A program made the position numbers and the translations under genes. 64,000 nt of DNA. Source: Candidatus Rifleibacteriota bacterium (GTDB lineage: Bacteria > Muiribacteriota > Ozemobacteria > Ozemobacterales > Ozemobacteraceae). The stretch covers positions 1 through 64,000 of the forward strand of contig JADFZL010000006.1 of the NCBI GenBank assembly GCA_015232575.1, written 5' to 3'. Of the stretch, positions 33,221-42,671 are shown in pieces; the first letter of the stretch is position 1, and the number at the start of each line of letters is the position of its first letter. A model generated the notes under the pieces. The model made no database searches. It was not told where the DNA came from and saw nothing but the letters and a program-made list of their open reading frames with translations.

Positions 33221-34150
33221 TTACTCTTCGCCGGAAAAAACCTTCTGAACTTCCTCTTCTGAGGCAAATCTATCGTAGTTGCGTGATTTAATTAATTTTG
33301 CGAGTGTTTCAGGGCCCTTGGGAAACTTCATCATGTTGATCATCAGATTTCGAAGTTTCTCCTTCAAATCGGGTTTGAGGTTTTTTCTTACGATGAGAGG
33401 GTCATTTAGAATTTTTGGAGTCATTCCAAGCAGGCGCAAGCCTGAAAACGATGTTCCGGAAGCAATTTCGCCGCTTTCATTAAAATAATTATTATTGAAA
33501 ACTGCAATGCCGTCATACTCTTTATTAAGCAGTCCATCAAAGCTGTAGCTGTGATTTCCGGAAAATGCAATTTCTCCAAAGAATTTTATAGGTTCGATGC
33601 CGTTATTTCGAAAAAATCTGTTCGCATAAACAAAGCCTGTACCAGAATTTCTATCAACATAAGCAAATTTTTTTCCTTTAAGATCATTTACTGATTTGAT
33701 ATCAGAATTCTCTCTGCATAGAATAACGCCCTGATGGTATACTTTTCCGTCTCTCATTGGCCTGCAAAGGACTTCCCATGAGTCACCGCGCCTGTAATGT
33801 TCATACGAGGAGTTACTGAACCAGGCTATTTGTACTTTATCAAGATCCAGAAGATTTCCAAGAGTTGAATAATCTGCAGCAATATTTATTTTCACAGGCC
33901 GCTCAAGATTTTTAGAAAGAAAATCAGCAATACAACCAAGCTGCTCCTGAAGATCTTTTTCTGAAAGATATGGCAGAACGCCAAACCCCATTGGAGTATT
34001 CCTTGAAAACAGACACTCTATCTCCAGTTTTTCATCGCTGGACGCCTTGAGCAGCCTGAAGGAAATCAAACATATAAGAAGAATTATTCCTGTAAGAATA
34101 AGAAAAAGAAAATTCTTATTTTTGTCGGAAGATGTATCACTCAAATTCAT
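33221..34150 (-). CDS. PhnD-like periplasmic phosphate/phosphonate-binding protein, membrane-anchored
   Basis: 309 residues. An N-terminal helix (about 14-35) is an uncleaved anchor or signal. The rest is a PhnD/phosphonate-binding fold: SRNTPMGFGVLPYLSEKDLQ, IAADYSTLGNLL, VQIAWFSNSSYEHYRR, VNDLKGKKFAYVDRNSGTG. Relatives bind oxyanions, and many serve as sensors rather than transport subunits. No ABC permease or ATPase is adjacent. It is the last gene of an operon with a dCache-HAMP sensor and a transporter-HEAT protein, 28 bases after the latter, so I infer a sensory role in that system. AGGAG precedes the ATG. Confidence 0.8.
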   Translation of the reverse strand: MNLSDTSSDKNKNFLFLILTGIILLICLISFRLLKASSDEKLEIECLFSRNTPMGFGVLPYLSEKDLQEQLGCIADFLSKNLERPVKINIAADYSTLGNLLDLDKVQIAWFSNSSYEHYRRGDSWEVLCRPMRDGKVYHQGVILCRENSDIKSVNDLKGKKFAYVDRNSGTGFVYANRFFRNNGIEPIKFFGEIAFSGNHSYSFDGLLNKEYDGIAVFNNNYFNESGEIASGTSFSGLRLLGMTPKILNDPLIVRKNLKPDLKEKLRNLMINMMKFPKGPETLAKLIKSRNYDRFASEEEVQKVFSGEE

Positions 34151-34178
34151 TTTTTCTACTCCTGTTTATATCACTTTT

Positions 34179-37100
34179 TCAACGTCTCTGGGCTTCCATG
34201 GCTAATAAATCGTCAGCCAATCTGCTCAAGTGTCCGGATTTATTCCAGAATGCCAGAATTTCTGACGCGCTGAATTTCTGTACATCCTGGCCGGATTTTT
34301 CACGAGAAATATTGTACAATTGCGCAGACTCCTTTTTCCAGTCAAGCAGAGGAAGAATCAGCACAGCGAGTTGTTTCTCAAGTCTTTCTTCAATTAATTC
34401 AAAAGCAATAGAATGTAGAAAGCCATCATCGACACATGATTTTTTTATCGCCTCAAGAGCTTCGGCCGGCTCAGAAGCTGTCATTGCTGAAAGATGAAGC
34501 AGATTTCTCATCCACTTTGAAAAATGTTTTTCAGCATTCTGAAATTCAATTTCGCCGTTCAGATTTAATTCGCAGGCTCTTGCCATTACAGCAGCATGAA
34601 GAATCAGGTCAGAGAGTTTTGCTTCGAGAAAATGATCATAGACAGAGTTATGAGGCCCAAATATAGCAGGAATGAGATCAACAAAAAATGGAATTCCAAA
34701 CCCTTTTTCATTCTGAAGATATTTTGCAGCAACCGATTGATCAATAAAAGTTTCCTTTCCGTTAAATGAAAGGGTTTCGGCAAGAAAAGCCGTTTTACTT
34801 TCACTTTTCTCTCCGGAAATTGATTCGACAATCTGCCGTCTGATATTTTTATTTTTCAGAAACAATATTTTTCCGAGTAGATCAAGGTCAAGATTTTGAG
34901 GCGCAGTTTTCAGCCATACTCCGACTTCTGCTCGCTCCTGATCACTCAGGCTCAGAAAAGCTTTTTTAACAGTGCTGTCGGATTTTTCTGCGATTTCGCA
35001 CAGTAATTTTTCTGCAATTGCAGCTCTGTTATCATTGAGTTTCTGTATATTAGAAAGCACTTCAATCGCTCCGGAAGTGGCCATATCTGCAAGAGCTTCC
35101 ATTGCACGTTCCCGGATTTCCTTTTCAGGCGAATCTGCAAGCCATGAAAGCGCAGAAACAAAAACCTGGTTTTTCAGAAGTTTCATAACTATTACTGCCG
35201 CTGACTGCTCATTGTAATTACTGCTGGTGATCATAATTTTCAGTGTTTCAAGAGCCTTTTGCAGCAATCGGCTGTCATTGCTTGTTCTGAGTATTGCCAG
35301 CACAGCGTTACCTCTTACGCGATGATGTGCATTCTCAAGAAATGGCTCAAGAATTGAATCAGCGGACGAATGCGGCAATTGGCTGTATACTTCGATTATG
35401 TCTGCAACAAGCCTTGGTTCTACTGATTCATCCAGGAATTCTGAAAGAATATCCAATCCGTGGTGTCCTGTTTTATGAAATATGATTCGTACAACAGCAC
35501 CAATATTTTTGAGATCAGTTTCATTAATAATAGCTGTCAGAAGCATATCTACGCACATATCCGAATCAAGTTCACCAGCTTCATGAATTGCCCTGAATCT
35601 TATTGTTGGATTCGGAGAAGCCAGCAGGGAATTAATCTGAACTATGCGGTCTGTTTTTGGAACATGTCTGAGAGCTTTTACAACTTCGAAATCGCTGTCA
35701 GCTGGAGATACTGCAAGAGTTTCCTTTACCATTAAGGGATAAAGCCTGTCAATCGCAATTATGAAAAATACAAGAGAAAAGAAAATTATCATCACCGGAA
35801 GAAACAACACCGGATCAGCTCCAATTCCGTAAAATTTGAGAACTATAAGAAAAATTCCAGCGCTGAGATTTGCAAGTGAATCGCCGATTCCGATGAATTT
35901 CCTGAGCATGAATTTTGCGCCTGATTGAAGCGGTTCAAGAAGAATAACAAACGCCGGAATAATAAGAATCTTTGTTAAAGACATAAGACAGAATTGTACT
36001 GAAGAAACAAGAATTATTCCCGGCGAAAGAAAAGCTGCGAGGGAAAGTGGTACCAGTGCGAGAGTTCTTACTGATAATATTGTTGAAAGTCTGAATTCTG
36101 AAAAGATATATTGTCCCAGAAAGCCCTGAGCAATGAATGCTGAAAGGTCTATACCAGCGCCGAAAATTCCCATAAATGACGCCATTTCCTCGACCGAGGT
36201 GAAATGACTTGAGACAACTCCTCTGAAAAGGAATTCGACAATAATACGGCAGAAAATTCCGAGAAATGAAAAAACGATAAGAATGAAAGAGTAGTATTTG
36301 AAACCTGTCGAGGTTCCGGAAAAGATTGATGTGGCGGAGTTAACAGAGGCGTTAGGTGTATTAGTTGCATTAGCCGTATTACTTGTACTAGCCACATTAC
36401 TTGTATTAGTTGTGTCGATGGTATTTGTCTTGTCTGCTGAACTGGTTATGGTGTCGAATTCAGCGCCAGAATTGAGTTCCGGAGCAGGCGTGACAGAGGC
36501 AAGAGAAGTCCTGGTATTACCGGCATTGAGGTCGTTTGTTGATGGGAATATGGATGAGGTTGCTGTTGTAGCATCGGTATCAGTTGCTTTGTCGGCGGTG
36601 ATAGTTGTAGAAAGATTGCTTGAAGGATTCTTTGAATTTTGAGCACATTTTTCAAGAAATGGCAAAATGTCATTCAGAAGCTTTTTGGACAGGATGAAGA
36701 AAAAACACAGCAGGAAAAATGTCAGCGAAATACCGGTCATTTCAAGAAGATACTTCAAAAATAATCCGCTGAGAATTGAACCCGCTGTACCAGCTGCATG
36801 GATTCTGGTAATAAGGCGTTTCATTTCACGGATTGGTAATATCTCACCCGCCATTTCGGCAAATGCCTGCGTGGAATGAAGATCATAGACACTTATGAAC
36901 AGAAACATGAAAAGCATGAAATACTTACTTCCAGTTGCTGTCAATGAGCTTGCAAAACAAAGCAGAATGAGTGGATACGCCAATTTCGCGAGAAAAGCGT
37001 GCCCTTTCCATTGCGGGTTTTTCAGAATCAGCATCTGGGAAATAATGTAAACTGCATTAAAAACTACATAAAAAAGAGGAAGTTCTTCGGCGCCATAGCT

Positions 37101-37217
37101 TTTCAGAAAGACAGAAGCCAGAAGTACAAGAAGAAGATTATTGGTACCTTTCAGCAAAAAGAATATTACCGAAAGTTCAAAGAAACCGCCGGGCCGCTTT
37201 AATTCGGCCTGTTCCAT
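34179..37217 (-). CDS. MFS/NTT-like membrane transporter fused to HEAT-repeat domain
   Basis: About 1,012 residues. About six membrane helices (residues 15-190) are followed by a roughly 120-residue Ser/Thr/Asn/Ala-rich linker (about 200-315; TITADKATDTDATT, NASVNSATSIFSGTS). About five or six more helices (to about 500) precede a soluble alpha-helical half of HEAT-like repeats (NPTIRFRAIHEAGEL, HHRVRGNAVLAILR, EKEIRERAMEALADMA). This layout resembles ATP/ADP-translocase-like or MFS proteins with HEAT extensions; the substrate is unknown. ATG 37217 has GGAG six bases upstream, better than ATG 37229. It overlaps the end of the upstream dCache-HAMP gene. The low-complexity loop between the helix bundles is unusual. 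Confidence 0.7.
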   Translation of the reverse strand: MEQAELKRPGGFFELSVIFFLLKGTNNLLLVLLASVFLKSYGAEELPLFYVVFNAVYIISQMLILKNPQWKGHAFLAKLAYPLILLCFASSLTATGSKYFMLFMFLFISVYDLHSTQAFAEMAGEILPIREMKRLITRIHAAGTAGSILSGLFLKYLLEMTGISLTFFLLCFFFILSKKLLNDILPFLEKCAQNSKNPSSNLSTTITADKATDTDATTATSSIFPSTNDLNAGNTRTSLASVTPAPELNSGAEFDTITSSADKTNTIDTTNTSNVASTSNTANATNTPNASVNSATSIFSGTSTGFKYYSFILIVFSFLGIFCRIIVEFLFRGVVSSHFTSVEEMASFMGIFGAGIDLSAFIAQGFLGQYIFSEFRLSTILSVRTLALVPLSLAAFLSPGIILVSSVQFCLMSLTKILIIPAFVILLEPLQSGAKFMLRKFIGIGDSLANLSAGIFLIVLKFYGIGADPVLFLPVMIIFFSLVFFIIAIDRLYPLMVKETLAVSPADSDFEVVKALRHVPKTDRIVQINSLLASPNPTIRFRAIHEAGELDSDMCVDMLLTAIINETDLKNIGAVVRIIFHKTGHHGLDILSEFLDESVEPRLVADIIEVYSQLPHSSADSILEPFLENAHHRVRGNAVLAILRTSNDSRLLQKALETLKIMITSSNYNEQSAAVIVMKLLKNQVFVSALSWLADSPEKEIRERAMEALADMATSGAIEVLSNIQKLNDNRAAIAEKLLCEIAEKSDSTVKKAFLSLSDQERAEVGVWLKTAPQNLDLDLLGKILFLKNKNIRRQIVESISGEKSESKTAFLAETLSFNGKETFIDQSVAAKYLQNEKGFGIPFFVDLIPAIFGPHNSVYDHFLEAKLSDLILHAAVMARACELNLNGEIEFQNAEKHFSKWMRNLLHLSAMTASEPAEALEAIKKSCVDDGFLHSIAFELIEERLEKQLAVLILPLLDWKKESAQLYNISREKSGQDVQKFSASEILAFWNKSGHLSRLADDLLAMEAQRR

Positions 37218-38359
37218 GAGCGGCTCCATATTTCTTCGATAATATTTTTTTTCTCAAGCCCGGCTGTCATTTCGTTAAAAGATCTGCAAACTGTTGCAAT
37301 TTCATCATTTCCGGAGGTTTCAATTCTGTGACTTAACACCCCTTCCGAAACTTTTTTGATTCCGTCAACCAGATTCAAAAGAGGTTGAATCATTCTTCCG
37401 GCAAAAAGCCAGCCGAGGAAACCTGCAATAATAAGGGATACAATGGTAAAAGCAAGCATACCCCAGAGAATTTCCGTTATGAAACCCATGAAAAAATCTC
37501 TTGGCGCTGCGAGAAAAATATTACATTTAAGATCTGAAATAGGAGTAATTGTTACAAGATAGTCACGATTTAGAATTTTTGTCCAGACTGATTCTGTATT
37601 TGAATTCTTCAGAGGTCTTGAAAGCGAAATTTTTTCAAGACCTTTTGCAGACTCTTCGCCAGTGCAGGCGATTACTCTTCCGTAAGAGTCTGAAAGCATT
37701 AGAAAACCCTCTTCCGAACGAAAAAAACTTCTCAGAAGTTCCTGAAAGAAAATTCCTTCGAGGTGTATTCCGCAGCTCAGCACTCCAATAACATTTTTCG
37801 GATTGTCAAACTCTCTGATTGGAAACATTACCAGGAACTGATTTATGTTTCGATATGACCAGACACTGTCACATACTTCATAAGAGTTTGTACTGATAAC
37901 TTTGTGAAACACTTTATCCCTGTTGGAGAATTTTCGTGCTTTCAATTTTGCAATAGATTTACCGATGAGACTGTTATCGTTCTGATTGCGGTTTCGATAT
38001 GAAAGAGTAATAACTTTTCCAGTTTTGTCATACACAAATAAACTGTAAAAACAGGAATTTTCTGAAAACGCTGAAATAAAATCTTTTTCTATTTTTTCCC
38101 TGTCAAGAGACTGAAGAGATACTTTTTCCGAGAGCCTGACTCCTGCGTCAATCCAGCTTTTCAGTTGGAGATGAAGCCCTTGTCTTATCGTACTTGTAAT
38201 AGTCTCCTGGCGGGTAATAGCCTGACTTGTCAATTCTCTGTTAAGTTTAACACTTAAAAAAATTCCCAGAAAAAGTACAGGCAAAACAACGGATAAAAAA
38301 AGCATCAGAATTAATTTATTCCGAAATGAGAAAATAGAAGGAAAAAACGAAAAATTCAC
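37199..38359 (-). CDS. dCache-HAMP membrane sensor without an output domain
   Basis: 386 residues. TM1 (about 15-35), a periplasmic double-Cache-like sensor (about 40-280; CFYSLFVYDKTGKVITLS, FPIREFDNPKNVIGVLSCGI), TM2 (about 288-312) and a HAMP domain (about 313-366; GRMIQPLLNLVDGIKKVSEG, NDEIATVCRSFNEMT). The protein stops about 20 residues later at WNRPN. Such architectures normally continue into a kinase, cyclase, methyl-accepting or PP2C domain. The start is GTG with only weak ribosome-site support. Its 3' end overlaps the transporter-HEAT gene, so the signal may be passed to that co-expressed membrane protein. Confidence 0.8.
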   Translation of the reverse strand: MNFSFFPSIFSFRNKLILMLFLSVVLPVLFLGIFLSVKLNRELTSQAITRQETITSTIRQGLHLQLKSWIDAGVRLSEKVSLQSLDREKIEKDFISAFSENSCFYSLFVYDKTGKVITLSYRNRNQNDNSLIGKSIAKLKARKFSNRDKVFHKVISTNSYEVCDSVWSYRNINQFLVMFPIREFDNPKNVIGVLSCGIHLEGIFFQELLRSFFRSEEGFLMLSDSYGRVIACTGEESAKGLEKISLSRPLKNSNTESVWTKILNRDYLVTITPISDLKCNIFLAAPRDFFMGFITEILWGMLAFTIVSLIIAGFLGWLFAGRMIQPLLNLVDGIKKVSEGVLSHRIETSGNDEIATVCRSFNEMTAGLEKKNIIEEIWSRSWNRPN

Positions 38360-38667
38360 TTTTTAAATACGCTCCGATTCTCTCTGAATGTTTGTATTAT
38401 GCTATTTGTACAAAGATAAAAAAATGTCAATTAATTCATTGATTTTCTTAAATTACCAGGGGCTTGATGAATCAAGCCCCTACGAAAGCGCATTGATCAC
38501 ATAAATTAGCCGCCATCAGTAACGACTCATTGCCACCTCGACCGATGTGAGAGATCTCGATCTTCAGAACTCTGACATTATTATCCTGTTCATCAACAGG
38601 CAAAAACGGCAGCAAATCTGGGACTGGGATTTTTCCCTTCGGTCGAAATGGCGGCTTTAGAATGCCA
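38360..38667. other. Gene-free stretch with hairpin and family C arms
   Basis: About 308 bases. A TTGACA-like -35 lies near 38424-38429 on the minus strand, without a well-spaced -10. A perfect 10-base hairpin is at 38458-38481 (listed). Two family C arms are at about 38535-38562 and 38625-38652. Confidence 0.6.
38458..38481. repeat. REP-like perfect hairpin
   Basis: aggggcttga, a 4-base loop, then tcaagcccct. No T-run on either side, so more like an intergenic palindrome than a terminator. Confidence 0.65.
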
Positions 38668-39744
38668 TCAGAACTCTATTTTTTTGTTCCACTTGAATAT
38701 ATCTTCTTTTTCGCCGTATTGTACACCGAGAAGGAAGTCGTAAATTGTCTGACTTATTTTTCCAACTTTTCGATTATTTACAATGTAATCCTTGTCTTTA
38801 TATTTCAGATTTCCAACAGGAGAAATACTTGCAGCAGTGCCACATCCAAACACTTCAGTTATTGCACCAGTTGTAATTCCGCCAACAACTTCTTCAATTG
38901 AGATTTCACGTTCTTCTGCTTTAAGATTAAGGTGCGGCGCCAGCATCAGGATTGTATCGCGGGTAACTCCGGCTAGAATGCTGCCATTCAATTTTGGAGT
39001 AACGAGCCGATCTTCGAAAACGAAGAAAATGTTCATTGCGCCAACTTCCTCAATGTATCTTCGGTGAACCGGGTCAAGCCACAAAACCTGGGCGCACCCT
39101 TTTTCTCTGGCGACTCTTCCGGCAAGAAGGCTTGCAGCATAGTTTCCGCCTGTCTTGGCTTCTCCCATGCCACCAAAAGCTGCGCGGCTGAATTCATCGG
39201 TGACATAAAGACTTACAGGATTGAAACCTTCCTGATAATATGGTCCAACCGGGCTCAGAATAACACAGTACATATAATTGGAAGAAGCTCTGACACCAAG
39301 AATCGTGTCGGTGGCAATCATGAAGGGTCTGATATAAAGCGCTGCCCCACGGGAACTCGGAATCCAACGCTCTTCCAGTTTAATCATTGCCTCAATGCTG
39401 TCAATGAAATCATGCTCAGGAAGACTTGGCATACAAAGGCGGGCAGCCGAACGATTAAAACGTCTGGCATTCATTTCCGGTCTGAAAAGATTTACTTCGC
39501 CCTTTGAAGTCCTGAACGCTTTCATTCCTTCGAAGATTTCCTGCGCATAGTGAAGAACAATAGAAGAAGGCTCCAGATTTAACGGCCCTAAAGCTTTTAT
39601 TTCCGGATTGTGCCAGTTATCCGCTTCGGAATACTGCATTGTAAACATTCTATCAGTAAAGTATTTGCAGAATCCGAGTTTCTTCGGATCACTTTCGATT
39701 GGTTTGAGGGCTCCTTCAGGAAGCTTTTGAACAGATATTTTCAT
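38668..39744 (-). CDS. ilvE: Branched-chain amino acid aminotransferase IlvE
   Basis: 358 residues, fold-type IV PLP aminotransferase. It moves the amino group between branched-chain amino acids and 2-oxoglutarate, the last step in Ile/Leu/Val synthesis. Seen: LHYAQEIFEGMKAFR, RPEMNARRFNRSAARLCMP, the PLP Lys in GEAKTGGNYAASL (about residue 200), EEVGAMNIFFVF, and the phosphate-binding ITEVFGCGTAASI. The length fits the larger type-II class. It is monocistronic, with a consensus promoter upstream. Confidence 0.95.
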   Translation of the reverse strand: MKISVQKLPEGALKPIESDPKKLGFCKYFTDRMFTMQYSEADNWHNPEIKALGPLNLEPSSIVLHYAQEIFEGMKAFRTSKGEVNLFRPEMNARRFNRSAARLCMPSLPEHDFIDSIEAMIKLEERWIPSSRGAALYIRPFMIATDTILGVRASSNYMYCVILSPVGPYYQEGFNPVSLYVTDEFSRAAFGGMGEAKTGGNYAASLLAGRVAREKGCAQVLWLDPVHRRYIEEVGAMNIFFVFEDRLVTPKLNGSILAGVTRDTILMLAPHLNLKAEEREISIEEVVGGITTGAITEVFGCGTAASISPVGNLKYKDKDYIVNNRKVGKISQTIYDFLLGVQYGEKEDIFKWNKKIEF

Positions 39745-39788
39745 TTTTCCTTTTCCTTTCCTTGAGAAATTCTATTTAATTTTCTGAC

Positions 39789-39817
39789 ATTATAACTCTC
39801 AAATATTTTCATTGCAA
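39789..39817 (-). promoter_or_regulatory. Promoter of ilvE
   Basis: Minus strand: TTGCAA (39817-39812), 17 bases, TATAAT (39794-39789). Confidence 0.78.
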
Positions 39818-40107
39818 CGTATTCGTGAAGTTTTGGGAAGTATGAGTATTCAAAAGATAAACCCAAGGAAACTGATTTTTAACCACGGAAAAAGACGGAA
39901 GAACACGGAAAAACGCGGATTTTAACTTCTTCGAATATAGACTTATTATTTTCCCACTTAACAAGCTTAATAATCTTAAAAAATTGGCTTATTATTTGGG
40001 GAATCAAATTATTCTCATTTTATTGATCAGCAACTCAACTTTATTTGCCGATGTAAAAGATGAATTGTCAAAAATCAATATTCTTTATTTAGCTTTCGGA
40101 GGAAAAT
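39818..40107. other. Intergenic stretch with family B repeat
   Basis: Family B at about 39882-39920 (accacggaaaaagacggaa, then acacggaaaaacgcgg). Otherwise A/T-rich. GGAGG lies just before the VOC gene. Confidence 0.55.
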
Positions 40108-40491
40108 ATGCTTGGAGTTACACCAGTAGGAATATTAACTGATTCGCCGGTCGAAAGCCGCTGTTTTTATACAAAAACTCTTGGACTTGAGCAGGTTTAT
40201 CCGCTAAGTCACATAAACACTGACACGGAAATAACTCCGGAAGTAGTATTAAGACTTGAAAGTCCTCAGATAGAGCTTATGACGGTTCAGACAAAACTTT
40301 TCAGGAAGAATGGCCCGGTAACAGTTAATGAAAACACAAGACTGATTATTCATTCAAGAGACACCGGAAAGCTGCTCGAAAGACTCACGCTCTATGGAAC
40401 AGAGCTTGAAAGAACGACAAGAGGCAACTTTTCATTTACTGACCTCAACGGAATAAACTGGGAAATCTCTCGCAACGAGATGACTTTTTAG
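40108..40491 (+). CDS. VOC (glyoxalase/bleomycin-resistance fold) family protein
   Basis: 127 residues with one beta-alpha-beta-beta-beta module pair. Seen: the N-terminal VGILTDSPVESRCFYTKTLGLEQVYP and the C-terminal FSFTDLNGINWEIS, both typical of VOC proteins. The usual metal-binding His near the start is not present (VGILTD), so catalytic glyoxalase activity is doubtful. Function unknown. A good ribosome site GGAGG precedes the ATG. The TAG stop is the first three bases of the family D repeat that follows. Confidence 0.75.
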   Translation: MLGVTPVGILTDSPVESRCFYTKTLGLEQVYPLSHINTDTEITPEVVLRLESPQIELMTVQTKLFRKNGPVTVNENTRLIIHSRDTGKLLERLTLYGTELERTTRGNFSFTDLNGINWEISRNEMTF

Positions 40492-40548
40492 AGAGGGGGC
40501 ACGCGCCCCCTCTCGGCAGTCGAACAAGTTCGACTGCCTCACTCCCCG
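40489..40548. repeat. Family D triple-hairpin element (head)
   Basis: tagagagggggcacgcgccc begins a perfect hairpin (gagggggc / gccccctc), followed by a second (cagtcgaac / gttcgactg) and the constant ctcactccccgcg link to the tandem array that follows. Confidence 0.8.
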
Positions 40549-40880
40549 CGTTCGGGCACTTTGTGCCCTCATACGCTTGGCCATGCAGACTTTTCTCGCG
40601 TGATGAACTTGTTTAATCACCCCACTCAAAGCGTTCGGGCACTTTGTGCCCTCATACGCTTGGCCATGCAGACTTTTCTCGCGTGATGAACTTGTTTAAT
40701 CACCCCACTCAAAGCGTTCGGGCACTTTGTGCCCTCATACGCTTGGCCATGCAGACTTTTCTCGCGTGATGAACTTGTTTAATCACCCCACTCAAAGCGT
40801 TCGGGCACTTTGTGCCCTCATACGCATGACCATGCAGACTTTTCTCGCGTGATGAACTTGTTTAACCACCCCCTCACCTC
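40549..40880. repeat. 83-base tandem repeat, four copies
   Basis: Units begin cgttcgggcactttgtgccc at 40549, 40632, 40715 and 40798. Copies 1-3 are near-identical; copy 4 has diverged, and a fifth decayed copy runs to about 40950. Each unit contains a gggcactttgtgccc palindrome. There are no variable spacers, so this is not a CRISPR array. It continues a family D element. Confidence 0.92.
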
Positions 40881-41044
40881 GTTAGGGCACTTTGTTCTCT
40901 TAGATGTTTTGCCGTGCTGTCTTTTCTGACATGTCACAATTTTTTGGCCATGAGAAGGGGATTTGATATTTTTAAAATTATCTGATAGTATTAGAGTTGA
41001 GAGTGGAGGATGTTATCTGAAAAATACATGAAGAGGATTATTTC
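40881..41044. other. Decayed repeat and upstream region of the VWA gene
   Basis: Remnant of the 83-base unit (gggcactttgttctctta), then A/T-rich DNA. A GAGG ribosome site precedes the ATG at 41045. Confidence 0.5.
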
Positions 41045-42319
41045 ATGCCGATCCAGATTGTTCATGCGTGGGACAGGCCCTATCATCTCTTGACTAAAAA
41101 TGAGAAGCATGTATTAAAGCTCTCTGTAATATATAGTGAGATGGGTGCTCTGCCGTCTTCCCTGCCGCTGAATCTTTCAATTGCATTAGATACAAGCACT
41201 TCCATGTCGGGCGAAAAACTTAAAAAAGCTTTTGAAACATGCAACTCAGTTTTTTCAATTCTCCGTCCGGAAGATACGTTTTCTCTGGCTTCATTTGCAA
41301 GTCAGGTCAATCCTCTGATTAATAACGCAGTCAATTCCCCGGAAAATCGCGATGAACTGAGAAATGTTCTTCTGAACTGCAAAGCTCATGGAGCAACAAG
41401 AATAGATCTTGCTCTTGCCTGGCTTCGTGAATGTTTTTCCAACTCCAGTAGCTGTTCAAAAGTTGCTGTACTTATAACAGACGGCCATTCAACTGATTCT
41501 TCCGGAAGAATTACATCAGATTTTTCTGATCTTAACATTAATTCACAAGAAATGGCTGACAACAATATTACACTTTTTACAGTCGGGCTCGGAAGTCCTG
41601 CAGACTATAACACGAATCTGCTCGTTGAAATCGCATCCAGGGCTTATGGTTCTTTCATACTTGCTCAGAATCCGGGGTCACTTGAGCCGCAACTGAAAAA
41701 AAAGCTTCTGCGGATGCAAAAAGCAGTATCTTCCGATGCAGAAATTGTTCTCAAACCTCTCTCCGAATCAATAAACATTCTTTCTGCCTGCCAGATAAGA
41801 CCAGAGTTCAGAGCAATAAACATCATAAATTCTGAATATTATAAAATCAAACCCGGTAATATTATAAGCGGCATCAATTCTGATTTTCTTTTTACCGTTG
41901 AAATTCCCAGAGCCAGCTTTGGAGCAAAAGAAGAAGAAATAGATGTTATTGAAGCAATATTTACTGAAAAAACTGATAAATCGGACACCGATACATCTTT
42001 GTCTTCAAAAATTTCTTCACTTTGTTCTCTGAAATTTGTTCATTCAATGTCCAAAGCTTCAATTCTGGACCGTGAAATTGACCAGGAAAGATTAAACTGG
42101 GAACTGGCAATTTGTACAAACGAGTTGCTGAAAACATCTGATGGAAACAAAACAGGAAAGCTCCTGGAAAACATAAACACTCTTGCAGCAAACTGCGGCA
42201 AAACGAACCTCGCTGAACAGGCTGCCTGGAATCTCAATGATTTCAGGAAAACGGGCCTGCTTCCGCCGGAAAAAAGAACAGGTCTTCTTCTTCATTCAAT
42301 GCTGAATACCCGGGGCTGA
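41045..42319 (+). CDS. von Willebrand factor A domain protein
   Basis: 424 residues, no signal peptide. The VWA domain (about 42-230) has an intact MIDAS motif Asp49-x-Ser51-x-Ser53 (ALDTSTSMSG), GATRIDLAL as the downstream Thr contact, and VLITDGHSTD. The C-terminal 190 residues are a beta-rich plus helical region as in YfbK-like or inter-alpha-trypsin-type VWA proteins. Metal-dependent protein binding is likely, with partner unknown. No AAA ATPase (MoxR) is adjacent, unlike many bacterial VWA genes. Flanked on the left by the tandem repeat array. Confidence 0.85.
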   Translation: MPIQIVHAWDRPYHLLTKNEKHVLKLSVIYSEMGALPSSLPLNLSIALDTSTSMSGEKLKKAFETCNSVFSILRPEDTFSLASFASQVNPLINNAVNSPENRDELRNVLLNCKAHGATRIDLALAWLRECFSNSSSCSKVAVLITDGHSTDSSGRITSDFSDLNINSQEMADNNITLFTVGLGSPADYNTNLLVEIASRAYGSFILAQNPGSLEPQLKKKLLRMQKAVSSDAEIVLKPLSESINILSACQIRPEFRAINIINSEYYKIKPGNIISGINSDFLFTVEIPRASFGAKEEEIDVIEAIFTEKTDKSDTDTSLSSKISSLCSLKFVHSMSKASILDREIDQERLNWELAICTNELLKTSDGNKTGKLLENINTLAANCGKTNLAEQAAWNLNDFRKTGLLPPEKRTGLLLHSMLNTRG

Positions 42320-42671
42320 TTTTATCCAACGCCATCGATCTCCCCAAGCGGAAATGAAAAAATAGAATCCCAAAAAAGGTATAGCGCGACCGTTTAAAAA
42401 AGAAACTGATTTTTAACCACGGAAATACACGGAAAACCACGGAATAGAACGAATTTTCACTTTTAAGAAGAATAGTTTACGTATTTATTCAGAAAACTTT
42501 ACCCACGACCAAGAAAAGGGGCATTGTCGCCACTATCATCACTCTGGCGTTAATATGGTCGAAATGACAGCAGAAGTATTCTTCAAAGCAAAAAAACTTC
42601 TTGTTCCGTGGTCTTCCTGGCTTTTTCCGTGATGTTCCGCGTTATTCCGTGGTTAATATCTTTCTCTTCCG
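42320..42671. other. Gene-free repeat stretch
   Basis: Family B twice (about 42413-42447 and 42601-42658, the second in reverse orientation) and a family C arm (about 42550-42575, ggtcgaaatgacagcag). No gene. Confidence 0.65.

Noticed and set aside
40432..40629. 65-residue minus-strand frame across the repeat
   Set aside because: Lies entirely in repeat DNA and the antisense of the VOC gene.
40549..40880. Possible CRISPR array
   Set aside because: The 83-base units abut directly with no unique spacers, and no cas genes are present.
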